From contig JBFIPX010000123.1 in the NCBI GenBank assembly GCA_041609895.1, forward strand, positions 1 to 9,581: a stretch of 9,581 nucleotides of DNA, given 5' to 3'. Every line of letters starts with the position of its first letter. Position 1 is the stretch's first letter. The translations under genes and the position numbers were made by a program. The notes beneath the pieces were generated by a model. It worked only from the letters and a program-made list of their open reading frames with translations. It was not told where the DNA came from and did no database searches. This stretch comes from JAHHLP01 sp041609895 (GTDB lineage Bacteria > Bacteroidota > Rhodothermia > Rhodothermales > JABDKH01). This document shows, piece by piece, positions 1 to 8,053 of the stretch.

Positions 1-581
1 TCAAGAAACTCGACCGCCGACTGCTTGTCATCCTTCTTCGCAAAATCTGCGACGATATAGTTGACATAGTAGGGCTGCATTCGTGTGGGTTCCATCTCGA
101 ACGCCTGCCGGTAGAGGTCACCGACTTCGGGCTGAAGACCAGGCAAATGCTCCGCGTTTTCCTGAATGAACTTTCCTTTAGCGAAAACCCAATCGTACTC
201 GCTGACCTCTGCCTCAGCGTCCTTTAATTTGGACACTGCTGTGTCGAAAACGACCAAAGCTGAGTCGAAGTAGGCCTTCTTCTGCTCGGGATTCGTTTGC
301 TTGACAGCTACCTCTCGAAAGACCTTGACCGCGCGTTCGAAGTTGCGATCGTTGTTTCGCGGAAATCCAGGCGCATTCTTCAGAATCCAGCGAAGGTTCT
401 CGAGGGCGCTCTCGTAATTCTCGTTCTTGAAGTCCTCGTAGTACAGACTGTAATACATAGCCTTCTGCTGCTGATCCGGCTCATTTGGCGCCTGGGCGTA
501 CGCATCGAAGGAGCCTGCCAGGCCTACGCCCACTATCAGTAGCATTAGGGGAATCCGTCTTACCAGCGTCTTGATAGTCAT
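1..581 (-). CDS. Exported TPR-like protein, 3' end cut off by the window edge
   Basis: I translated this from the minus strand: an ATG at 581 opens a frame that stays open for 193 residues to the window edge, so the C-terminus is missing. The N-terminus is a clear Sec signal peptide: basic MTIKTLVRR, a hydrophobic core (residues 10-22), then a likely cut after AYA (residue 29). The protein is therefore periplasmic or outer-membrane associated. Residues 40-70 (YYSLYYEDFKNENYESALEN, then LRWILKNAPG) look like a TPR-type helix pair. Another helical, TPR-like stretch ends in FEMEPTRMQPYYVNY (about 161-175). It is the third gene of a minus-strand cluster, starting 38 bases after the barrel gene stops. 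There is only a weak GAGTG before the start. TPR proteins usually hold other proteins together, but no specific function can be assigned. I am confident of the gene and signal peptide, less so of the TPR call. Confidence 0.8.
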   Translation of the reverse strand, partial: MTIKTLVRRIPLMLLIVGVGLAGSFDAYAQAPNEPDQQQKAMYYSLYYEDFKNENYESALENLRWILKNAPGFPRNNDRNFERAVKVFREVAVKQTNPEQKKAYFDSALVVFDTAVSKLKDAEAEVSEYDWVFAKGKFIQENAEHLPGLQPEVGDLYRQAFEMEPTRMQPYYVNYIVADFAKKDDKQSAVEFL

Positions 582-619
582 CACTCAATCTGTTTTTCAA
601 CCGCGGGTCGGTAACTCCG

Positions 620-1966
620 CTATCCCAACGGTCTCTTAAAGAACCAGCGCTCTCCGATGTTTACGTTGACACCGATTCGATAGTAGGTTTCTCGAACAAG
701 GCCGTTGTCCGTGTTGCCACGTCGGCCTACCTCCAGGTTCATATCAATCCGTGTGCCAGGGATTCGGGTCGGGAAGCTCAGTCCTCCCGTGATTCCGTAC
801 GACCTCAGGTCTTCACCGGGCAGTGGTTGAACGTACGACTTGTCCGTAAAGAATCCCACCCGATACGCGATCTGCTGCAGGTAGGGGGCGAAAAGATCGG
901 TTCCGGCGGGCAGTATTTCAACGCCACCGCTCAAGCGTAGCCGATCCTGTGCGCCGTCTGTACCCGGCTCTAGGCCGGGTAGAGGAATGTTCGCGCCGAA
1001 TTCCGACCACGGCTCGAAGCGACCTTCCACCATTAGCGTCACCTTGCGGCTCGGAGAGTACGCCGCACCCGCTCCGAGACGCCAGGGTAGATCCATGTCG
1101 ACATCCGTCGTTGCGCCCAGCGTGTCCTTATCAAGGGACTCGCCGATCGTGAGCACCTTCTTGCCGTCCAATGTCATCGGGAATGCGAACACGGCGCCGA
1201 CTGCCAGCTGATCTTCATCACGGAGTATGGACCTTGCGGTTGTTTGAACCCCGAGCGTCGCAGATGTACCGGACACCCTGGTCGCGTTCGAGATGCGCGT
1301 GGATGCGAATAGGCCAGAATCGAAAGAGGTCAGCCGAAACTCGTCTATCAGCCCGAAGACAAAATTGACGCTTGCCCCAAGGGACAGGCTGGGGCCGAAG
1401 CTGTATCCGATGCCAACATCTACTTTCTGCAGGCCTCCCGTTCCGCTGAAGTCGATTGCATACGGAGTAGGCTCTTCACCATCGACACCCGGTAGTTCGT
1501 CAGTGACCCGCACGTTGTAGCCGACCCTTGAATAGGGTGAAAATGAAGCTCCGAAGCCCAACTTCCTCGAGAGAATAGGAAAGCTGAACATCACGTGATC
1601 GATGCTGCCGTAACCGACTTTGCTGTTGTTGTCCAGTTCGTCAGTGGCGGATACCGTTTCGTACCGTAGACCTGCTCCGGCCCATGTGAGGAGCTGATCG
1701 CCGAGTCCGGCCGGATTCGCAAACGCTGCTCTCTGTGCTGAGCCGAGCGCGACGCCTTCGCCCCCAAGGGCTTGCGCCTGGGAAGATCCGAAAGACTGCA
1801 GTTCGCCAATTCCCAGCCGTGAATACAGCGAACCCTGCGTCGAACGCTGTCCCAGTGCATCCGCTGACGTGACCAAGAGGACTGCGAATACGGATCCGGC
1901 GACCACCATGCCGGTCAGGGCATCGGAGGACCAGGCTGATAATCTGCGGCTTCTGGCGAAAAGCAT
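620..1966 (-). CDS. FadL/PorV-like outer-membrane beta-barrel protein
   Basis: This is a 448-residue exported protein. The signal peptide has a long basic n-region and a hydrophobic core at about residues 19-35, ending near ADALGQ; the Met at residue 20 is a possible alternative start. The mature N-terminus has YSRLGIGELQSFGSS, then Ala/Gly-rich sequence and an NPA motif at residues 84-86, a combination typical of FadL/OMPP1 and PorV-type barrels. The rest is alternating hydrophobic and polar strands with aromatic girdles (YRVGFF, YYRIGVNVNIG). It ends with ERWFFKRPLG, an aromatic end common in Bacteroidota barrels. The ATG lies 2 bases after the stop of the lipoprotein gene, which implies one transcript and translational coupling. 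The barrel fold is well supported. The cargo or substrate (lipid, glycan or a secretion role) is not shown by the sequence. Confidence 0.82.
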   Translation of the reverse strand: MLFARSRRLSAWSSDALTGMVVAGSVFAVLLVTSADALGQRSTQGSLYSRLGIGELQSFGSSQAQALGGEGVALGSAQRAAFANPAGLGDQLLTWAGAGLRYETVSATDELDNNSKVGYGSIDHVMFSFPILSRKLGFGASFSPYSRVGYNVRVTDELPGVDGEEPTPYAIDFSGTGGLQKVDVGIGYSFGPSLSLGASVNFVFGLIDEFRLTSFDSGLFASTRISNATRVSGTSATLGVQTTARSILRDEDQLAVGAVFAFPMTLDGKKVLTIGESLDKDTLGATTDVDMDLPWRLGAGAAYSPSRKVTLMVEGRFEPWSEFGANIPLPGLEPGTDGAQDRLRLSGGVEILPAGTDLFAPYLQQIAYRVGFFTDKSYVQPLPGEDLRSYGITGGLSFPTRIPGTRIDMNLEVGRRGNTDNGLVRETYYRIGVNVNIGERWFFKRPLG

Positions 1967-1968
1967 TT

Positions 1969-3114
1969 TTAGGGGATCACTACGGTGAAGTCCAGTTTCG
2001 GCGAGGGGCGGCCCAACGAACCGTCCGGGATGACAAGCACGTCGATGGTGTTGTCGACCGGCGCTATATCGAGGTGCCCGGTGAGCACGTACTTTTCAAA
2101 GGGTGTTTCGCCGAGGAGCATCGCCTGCAATACGGCATTCAGTGAGGCGGATTCGAAGCGGAGTCCACTTTCGTCCTGCACACTCACGGCAAGAGTGACT
2201 ACAATGCTATCCGATGTAACTCCCGCAAGGTCTACCTGGGTCGGCCGGGGTCGTATGAAGTTCGCAGGTAACGTCGCGCTCGTTGAGTCGATAGGAAGTC
2301 GAACAACGACTCTGTTCAGGGCCGTACTTGCAAGGCTGTCGACAGCCTCGGTGAAGTCAAGCGCGAGTCCAAGCCCGATACCGTCCTGGAGAAGAGATGT
2401 CCCGGCTGGCGGTGTGCCCGGCTGTTGTTGATCGATGATTGTGAGGTTTCGACTGACTACGAAGTCGACCGTGTCTGCTCCAGATACCACCCGGAAAGAG
2501 CTGCCTTGCGAGCTGAAGCCGAGGACGGCGTTGCCGCCAACTGCGTCAAAGTAAAAACCCTGGAACCCGCTTACGAAGTCGGTAGATCGTATCAGGGCGC
2601 TGTTCTCCTCGATCCACGCGTCGGGGAGCGGAATGGATAGCAAGGTGTCGCCACCGACTATATCGCCCGTCGTTACGAGCGAACCAAAGGTTATCTCGTC
2701 GCGAGACGTCGAACCCGAAGCGTCCCAATCGTCATCAATTGACCGCACTGCAACCTGTACCGTCGACGTCGTGTCTCCGTATCGATAGGATTGCTGAAGC
2801 CGAAGTTCGGCGACTGTGACGGGGCCTGCCTCAAAATCGTCCGAGAGTGCGACGGGGCTGGCGAAGTCCATCGCTGCAGCTGCGGCGATGCGTCCGGCTA
2901 CCGGATCGTCTACCTGGCCGACTAGGCTGCGGCGCGCGTTGCCGGTTACGTCGGCCGCGAATGTGGTTGGCAGGGCTCCTAGAGCAAATATTACTGTTTC
3001 GGGAGCGCCCGAGGAGGTGTCGACCAGGTCTGCGCTAAGTGGTGATGGGTCGTCGCAGCCCAAGGCCAGCAATCCCGCGCACAAACTTAGGACGACCAGT
3101 CGGGAAGGCTTCAT
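1969..3114 (-). CDS. DUF4270-like outer-membrane lipoprotein
   Basis: The start chosen at 3114 gives a 381-residue protein with a textbook lipoprotein signal: MKPSR, hydrophobic LVVLSLCAGLLA, lipobox LALGC with Cys20 as the lipidated residue. An upstream in-frame ATG at 3150 would add 12 polar residues that spoil the short n-region. Neither start has a good Shine-Dalgarno. The mature protein begins CDDPSPLSADL. Near residue 60 it carries SLVGQVDDPVAGRIAA, matching the 'LLGSYxDPVFGKT' signature I recall for Bacteroidota DUF4270 lipoproteins. The rest is beta-rich, with repeated VVVRLPIDS- and DSIVVTLAV-like strands and no catalytic motif. It is the first gene of the envelope cluster, downstream of the GlgA-like gene's terminator. 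DUF4270 has no known biochemical role. The lipoprotein call is firm; the family call is from pattern memory. Confidence 0.78.
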   Translation of the reverse strand: MKPSRLVVLSLCAGLLALGCDDPSPLSADLVDTSSGAPETVIFALGALPTTFAADVTGNARRSLVGQVDDPVAGRIAAAAAMDFASPVALSDDFEAGPVTVAELRLQQSYRYGDTTSTVQVAVRSIDDDWDASGSTSRDEITFGSLVTTGDIVGGDTLLSIPLPDAWIEENSALIRSTDFVSGFQGFYFDAVGGNAVLGFSSQGSSFRVVSGADTVDFVVSRNLTIIDQQQPGTPPAGTSLLQDGIGLGLALDFTEAVDSLASTALNRVVVRLPIDSTSATLPANFIRPRPTQVDLAGVTSDSIVVTLAVSVQDESGLRFESASLNAVLQAMLLGETPFEKYVLTGHLDIAPVDNTIDVLVIPDGSLGRPSPKLDFTVVIP

Positions 3115-3207
3115 GCGGGTTGGGATGCTGCGGTCGGGGAGCGGTGACATAGATGGTAGAAACGCATGCTGGTAGGCGTTTCGTATGCCGTGTGTTTCGA
3201 CTTCACC

Positions 3208-3240
3208 AAAAAACCCCAGCCGGCAATAGACCGGCTGGGG
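3208..3240 (-). terminator. Rho-independent terminator after the GlgA-like gene
   Basis: A perfect 10-bp inverted repeat (CCCCAGCCGG at 3214-3223 and CCGGCTGGGG at 3231-3240) encloses a 7-base loop. The plus strand has six A's at 3208-3213, which read as six T's directly after the hairpin on the minus strand. The hairpin lies 23 bases beyond the stop of the GlgA-like gene. This is a strong intrinsic terminator for that gene. It separates it from the lipoprotein gene, whose promoter should therefore lie between about 3207 and 3115. Confidence 0.93.
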
Positions 3241-3263
3241 CAGGCTTGCAAGCTAATGATGGA

Positions 3264-4040
3264 TCAGACCACTACGCCACTGCCGACCTGCTCATACATC
3301 TCGCATCCGAGTTCCCGAACCTGATCAAGGTCCATGGTGAACTGCGGAATCGCGTCCGACGGCGGGTCGATGTGTGGCGGATATGCTACTGCGTCCGCAT
3401 AGGCCATTCCGGCCTCGCAAAGTGTCCCGCCGACGACTTCCGGGTCCGTCTCCAGACCAAACGTAGTCACTGTCTGTTCATCGAAAATCGCTTTCGGATC
3501 TACGCTGTCCGGTGTGTAGACCGTCTTCGTGTCGGCGAAGAGCGGGTCGGTCCCGAACTCGGTCTTGAGAAGGAGCGGCACGAATGCACTGGTCCATCCA
3601 AAGGCGTGGACGATGTCGGGTGCCCATCCAAGGTTTCGAATCGTTTCCAGTCCGGCGCGGCCGAAGAAGAGAGCGCGTTCACCGTTGTCGGTAAAGTACT
3701 TGCCCTCGCGATCCGCGATTATTCCCTTCCGCTTGAAATAGTGGTTATTGTCCATGAAATAAACCTGAAGGCGGATTCCCGGAATGGAAGCAACCTTGAC
3801 CTTCAGTGTGTGGCGTTCCGTGCCCATTTCGACTTCTGTTCCGGACAACCGGATTACTTCGTGGAGTCGATTCCTCCTTTCGGAAATAATGCCATACCGG
3901 GGCATCATGATGCGCGTCTCGAAATCACCCGTCTCATGGACCTGCTCTGGCAGATGCCGAACCAGCCACGAGATCTCGTTTTCCTCAGTAAAGGGTGCGA
4001 CCTCTCCGGAGATGAAGAGAACCCTCATCGCGTCTGCCAT
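3264..4040 (-). CDS. Short GlgA-like protein (GT5 N-terminal domain only)
   Basis: This 258-residue protein resembles only the N-terminal catalytic domain (glycosyltransferase family 5) of glycogen/starch synthase; a full GlgA is about 480-500 residues. Recognisable pieces are VLFISGEVAPF (residues 7-17), MPRYG (46-50), VYFMDNNHYFKRKGI (93-107), the DNGERALFFGRAGLE block (118-132), and PDIVHAFGW (141-149). Two active-site features are altered. The K-x-G-G-L donor-binding motif expected just after residue 17 reads TEENEISWL, and the usual HAHDW is HAFGW. The ADP-glucose-binding C-terminal domain is absent. Similar short proteins are annotated 'glycogen/starch synthase' in many Bacteroidota, often beside DUF4270 genes as here, so this looks like a conserved family and not a fresh truncation. 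Synthase activity is unlikely; glycan or nucleotide-sugar binding is an inference. A second Met at residue 5 (4028) is an alternative start. Confidence 0.85.
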   Translation of the reverse strand: MADAMRVLFISGEVAPFTEENEISWLVRHLPEQVHETGDFETRIMMPRYGIISERRNRLHEVIRLSGTEVEMGTERHTLKVKVASIPGIRLQVYFMDNNHYFKRKGIIADREGKYFTDNGERALFFGRAGLETIRNLGWAPDIVHAFGWTSAFVPLLLKTEFGTDPLFADTKTVYTPDSVDPKAIFDEQTVTTFGLETDPEVVGGTLCEAGMAYADAVAYPPHIDPPSDAIPQFTMDLDQVRELGCEMYEQVGSGVVV

Positions 4041-4384
4041 ACCTGTAGTGACTCTAGTTAGGGTTAGATTGTGGTCGTAGATGATGCCTGTCGAAGAGGT
4101 GTCGTCTTCAGGCCGGGCCGCGCAAATCAGCGAGAGCGGTGAGGAGCTGAAATTCTATATCTTCGCCAGCTGATTGGCGACAGGTCCGGCGCAGTCAGGC
4201 ATTTCAATAAGCCCTTCAATTTACGAAAATTAGGACCGTAATGAAAGGCCTTCTGCACCTACTTGGCGCCTTTAGCGAAGAGTGGCAGTCATACTCGTAG
4301 GCGTGGCGGGCCGGGAGAGACGTTCGACTGCTGCCCCATTGCAATCACGCTCTTGTTTCAAACGGTGCACTTGGGGTTAGCCCC
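4041..4384. other. Intergenic region without a gene, with two short inverted repeats
   Basis: These 344 bases lie between the DUF4175-type stop and the GlgA-like start. I found only tiny ORFs (about 15-16 codons) on the minus strand, and none with a convincing ribosome site. Two structures stand out. One is a 6-bp stem TCGCCA/TGGCGA with a 6-base loop at 4163-4180. The other is an AT-rich palindrome AATTTACGAAAATT at 4218-4231, inside the only AT-rich patch of the region. On the minus strand the AT-rich patch precedes the hairpin and then the GlgA-like start, so a promoter with a leader of 150-200 bases is possible but unproven. Neither hairpin has a T-run, so I see no convincing terminator for the DUF4175-type gene. 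Confidence 0.5.
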
Positions 4385-7300
4385 TCATTCGACAGGAACC
4401 GGCTCCAGTTCCTGCTGCAAGAGGTTGAAATAACGTCGGATCAGTTCCTCATAGTCCTGGGCGTAGCCACTCTCCAGCGCACGGATCAGGTCTCGTCGCA
4501 ACTGATTTGCCTGCTCTTCCGGCGTGAGATCGGCAGGGCTCTCACGCTCTAAGTCGCCTCCGGTGCGACCTTCACGGCGATCTTCCTTCCCACGCTGGTT
4601 TATGGACCGGGATGCGTCAAGCAGACGCGTCAGGATTTGCTGCTGTCGCTCGATTAGCTCCCGGTTCACCCTTGAGTGCTCCAGCTGACGAATGGTCTCT
4701 TCCATCTGCTCAGCAATCTTGTCGAGATCCCCAAGAGCCTTACCCCTTAACTCGGGATTACGCGACATCTCTTTCAACTGCTCGCGAATGCGTGCCTGCT
4801 GCTCTGCCAGCTGGCGCATTCGTGCCTGCATATCTTTGGTAAGCCGCTGGCCATGCATGTCGTTCAACATTTGCTGAATCTGATCATTCAGTTGCTGCTG
4901 CTGACCCGCCATTTGCTGCATTTGCTCAAGCATCTGCTGCATCGATGGCATTCCCATGCCCATCTGTTGATTCATCAGCATGTTTAGCAGGTCGCTTAGC
5001 AGCAACGCCAGTTCATTGAGGTGCATCATCGAGGCCTTCTGATGTCCGGAGGCCCGTCGCGCCGACCGGTCCGCAAGCGACTCCGTCGCCAACTGGATTT
5101 CACGAAGCGCTTTGCCCGTTTCCGCTTGAACTTGCCGCGACATCTCCGGGATTTCGCGCGACAGCTTCTGTAGCGTGTCGCTGACGACGCGGAGACCCTC
5201 ACCGAGCTCCACCTGGAGTCTTGCATAGTTTCTCAGCGCCGGACTATCCGCTTCCGTCTCAGAAACGTCATTTCTAGTCTCTTCCTGCTGCTGAGACAGA
5301 ACAAGGATGTCGTTCAGCACCTGACGCAGCCCGGCGATGTTCAGCTGCAGCTGATTTCCCCGCATGTTCTGCTGCATCTGACTTAGCTGCTCCTGCAGAC
5401 GTGAGAGCTGCTGCTGCATCTGTTGCTGTCCTTCCATCGCCGGCTGCAATTCCTGATCCCTAAGCTGCTCCGCGTTTCTCTGCATCTCCTCAGGCAACCT
5501 CTGCTGCCGCACCTGATCGCGAAGTTGTTGCAACCGCTGACCTGCTTTTTGCGGCATGTCATCCATCATCTCCTGAATCTCCTCGAGTCGCTTTTCCAGA
5601 TCGCGCATCTCCTTCTCGGAACGTTCTTGTTCGGCGGCGAGCCGATCCGGCGCAGTATCGTCACGATCCTGCTCCGTATCCGACCGGTCAGAACCCGAAT
5701 CATCGTTCGGCTCGCCATCGTCTTGCTCGTCTGACTGCTTTTTGTTGTCTCCAGTCTCCTCACCGGTACCATCGTCCGTAGACTCCTGCTCCTGTCCGTC
5801 CTGATGACCGGACTCAGTCTCGGACTCGTCCCTTTTCTTTTCAGCGAGTGTAGAGGTGGCCTCCCGAATTTCTTCCTGGCGTCTTGCCAACTCTTCTGCT
5901 CGCCGTGCCGCCTCCTCAAGGCCTTGGTAAGCCTGCAGCCTCTTGAAAAGATCGAGCGCTCTCTTGAGGCGTTCTTTGAACTGATCTTCACTGAACTCGA
6001 AGTCATTCATCGACTCCTGCATTTGTTGCAGGTCGAGGTTCTGCATTGATTCGCGGAGTTTTTGCAGCGCCTCCATCAGTTCTGGTGAATTGATCTCATC
6101 GATGGCCTTTCGAAGCTGCTCAAACATCTCGAGTGTTTCCTCGCTAACCAGGCTGTTCTCCTGCATCTTCTGAGCGAGCTCCTGCAGGCCGGAGGAAACG
6201 TTCTCGATGTTCTTTTCGAGCTGCTGCTGCATCGATTCTATTTGGTCGAGCCGGCGTTGGTCGTCCCAGTCGGATTCAGGCTTCTGCTGCAGCTCCCGCC
6301 TCAATTCCTGGAAGCGGTCTTCTATTTCGTCTGCCGTTTCAACAAAATCCTCCAACCGGTCGGACGCGTCATCCGCTGCCTCATTCATTTCGCGATACCG
6401 TTCCGCAAGTGACGGCATCACCAAGCGGTGAATCCGCGAATCCGCCGGCTTGAAGCCGGCATAAGAATCGTTGTCCCAAATCCGAACAAAGTACTCGAAC
6501 ACGTCTCCCGGAACAGGTCCACCCGTTCCCCTGGAGACAGACCAGTCTTTGGCAATCACCTGATCGAGTTCAAACCGAGCTTCGATGTCAATGGGAATCT
6601 CGCCAAAGCTGTCGTCCGCCACTCCGAAACGGCTTTCAGCTAATCGGTAGAAGAGGGACATCTTGGAGAACCCGAAGTCATCTATGATTCGCGCAAGCAC
6701 GTTGATTTCGAACGGCTCCGCCAACTCCGCGGTGGTCTCTGGCGATACGATTGCGACCGAAGGGCTCGCATCGTTCAACAGTTCGAGGCGGTACAGTATC
6801 GGGCTATCGTTCTTGACACCGTCGCCGGTGGTTAGCTCGATGTGATACGTCCCAGCGCGCGTGAGTCGAAATCGCCCGGACGCAGCCTTATCTCCCAGTT
6901 CGAGTGGAACCCTGCTCAGGTCATCAAAAACGATGTCAGCAGCCACGGCTTCTCCGCCGCCGAGGTCAACCGAGAGGTCGACTACCGAGCCCGGCAATGC
7001 GGTGACGTCTCCAACGTCTGGATCCAGGCTGACCTTCCCGATCCTCGAATACCGGGGACTCGAGACAGTCACGGCAAGTCGACGGACCATCGGTCGATCA
7101 AGCACCGTGACCTGGTACCAGTCTGACCTCACATCGCCGGCCACAGCGCGATACTCGAAAGGACGCCGAATGTTGGACTCGAACACGAAATAGTCTTCCA
7201 CACTTCCGCCGTTTTCGGCCTCGACCCGCTCGACGTTCTCGTTGCTGCGTTTGATCTCCACTACGGGAGCTGATTCAGACCTCCCAACCACAGTGACTTG

Positions 7301-7963
7301 AATCGCGACCGAATCGCCGCGGAGAATGTCGACATTGCCGGGTAACACGCTGAGCGTGAACGGGGACGGGCGAACAAAGGCCGTCATCGGCTCCATTAGA
7401 CGATTCGTGGCCGCGCCAAAAGGTCCGGGAGCCGCCAGGATGAAGGTGGCCAGCAGGATGAGAGGGACTGCACCGAACTTGAGAGCTCGTCGCAATCCAC
7501 TGTAGGTCTCGATGCGATCGAATGATGATTCGCTGAACGGTTCGTAGAGGGCATGTAATGCTTCCTCCACCATCTCGCGTGGGCTGCTCGTGTGTTTGCC
7601 ACCGGCGAGATGGAGAAATGCCATAAGTCGATCGCGCGCCGGTGGCACGGTTGCTTCAACACGTTGCGCAATCTCCTCTGTGCTCTGACTTCGCAGGATC
7701 CCCAGCAACCGAAGTAGGGGCACTCCAATAAATGCGGAGCAGACCACGACCATTCCGACGGCGCCAATGACCATAATCGTCATCCGAAGAGGCGGCGCCA
7801 GCCAGAGACTTGTCTCGATCAGTGCAGCCGAAAACCAGAATGCGGCTAAACATGCGACGGCGATCACTGTGCCGGAGACAAACCGAGCCCACACGACGCG
7901 TCTGCCCGCAGCTCGAAGCCGGGCACGGGTTCTGTCGATGATTTGGAGTGTTCGTTCGCTCAC
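4385..7963 (-). CDS. DUF4175-type membrane protein with giant Q/M-rich coiled coil
   Basis: This 1192-residue protein starts at GTG; the in-frame upstream stretch has no ATG, and only a weak AGG precedes the start. A basic N-terminus leads to transmembrane segments at about 27-49 and 59-85, a cytoplasmic loop, and a third segment at 161-179. This order puts residues 180-1192 outside the inner membrane. Residues 200-515 are beta-rich, Ig-like sections, one with SSPRYS (301-306), and FEYFVRIWDND at 489-499. From about 518 on it is nearly all coiled coil. This is broken by an acidic, low-complexity linker (708-772) and Gln/Met-rich tracts (841-870 and 998-1035). A conserved-looking SGYAQDYEELIRRYFNLL closes the protein (1165-1182). 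The architecture matches the DUF4175/TIGR02302 family, whose function is unknown; a structural or scaffold role in the periplasm is inference. It is transcribed divergently from glgC. Confidence 0.85.
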   Translation of the reverse strand: MSERTLQIIDRTRARLRAAGRRVVWARFVSGTVIAVACLAAFWFSAALIETSLWLAPPLRMTIMVIGAVGMVVVCSAFIGVPLLRLLGILRSQSTEEIAQRVEATVPPARDRLMAFLHLAGGKHTSSPREMVEEALHALYEPFSESSFDRIETYSGLRRALKFGAVPLILLATFILAAPGPFGAATNRLMEPMTAFVRPSPFTLSVLPGNVDILRGDSVAIQVTVVGRSESAPVVEIKRSNENVERVEAENGGSVEDYFVFESNIRRPFEYRAVAGDVRSDWYQVTVLDRPMVRRLAVTVSSPRYSRIGKVSLDPDVGDVTALPGSVVDLSVDLGGGEAVAADIVFDDLSRVPLELGDKAASGRFRLTRAGTYHIELTTGDGVKNDSPILYRLELLNDASPSVAIVSPETTAELAEPFEINVLARIIDDFGFSKMSLFYRLAESRFGVADDSFGEIPIDIEARFELDQVIAKDWSVSRGTGGPVPGDVFEYFVRIWDNDSYAGFKPADSRIHRLVMPSLAERYREMNEAADDASDRLEDFVETADEIEDRFQELRRELQQKPESDWDDQRRLDQIESMQQQLEKNIENVSSGLQELAQKMQENSLVSEETLEMFEQLRKAIDEINSPELMEALQKLRESMQNLDLQQMQESMNDFEFSEDQFKERLKRALDLFKRLQAYQGLEEAARRAEELARRQEEIREATSTLAEKKRDESETESGHQDGQEQESTDDGTGEETGDNKKQSDEQDDGEPNDDSGSDRSDTEQDRDDTAPDRLAAEQERSEKEMRDLEKRLEEIQEMMDDMPQKAGQRLQQLRDQVRQQRLPEEMQRNAEQLRDQELQPAMEGQQQMQQQLSRLQEQLSQMQQNMRGNQLQLNIAGLRQVLNDILVLSQQQEETRNDVSETEADSPALRNYARLQVELGEGLRVVSDTLQKLSREIPEMSRQVQAETGKALREIQLATESLADRSARRASGHQKASMMHLNELALLLSDLLNMLMNQQMGMGMPSMQQMLEQMQQMAGQQQQLNDQIQQMLNDMHGQRLTKDMQARMRQLAEQQARIREQLKEMSRNPELRGKALGDLDKIAEQMEETIRQLEHSRVNRELIERQQQILTRLLDASRSINQRGKEDRREGRTGGDLERESPADLTPEEQANQLRRDLIRALESGYAQDYEELIRRYFNLLQQELEPVPVE

Positions 7964-8053
7964 GGCCTGAGGGTCTACAGAAATCTCTTTACCTGTGCTA
8001 CGTCCGCGAGTTTCGTATGCGCCAGCAGGTCAAACGCAATTGCCGGCGTCCGG

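Noticed and set aside
1985..2431. Plus-strand open frame of 148 codons opposite the lipoprotein gene
   Set aside because: The minus-strand lipoprotein has a signal peptide and family motif; this frame has neither, nor a ribosome site.
3153..4061. Long plus-strand open frame (302 codons) opposite the GlgA-like gene
   Set aside because: It is antisense to a recognisable protein, runs through the terminator hairpin, and its translation has no recognisable motif. It is a shadow of codon use on the other strand.
4057..4066. TTAGGGTTAG, a telomere-like repeat
   Set aside because: It is only one and a half repeat units, which is expected by chance in bacterial DNA.
4373..4384. GGGG-TTAG-CCCC hairpin directly after the DUF4175-type stop
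   Set aside because: It has only four base pairs and no T-run on the minus strand, too weak to call a terminator.
4859..5443. Dense CTG/CAG repeats suggesting a DNA repeat array
   Set aside because: They are irregular and in frame, and are explained by Gln and Leu codons of the coiled coil. No fixed unit or spacing as in a CRISPR or satellite.
5566..6006. Second minus-strand frame (146 codons) inside the DUF4175-type gene
   Set aside because: It is an alternative-frame reading of the low-complexity acidic and coiled-coil stretch and has no independent signals.
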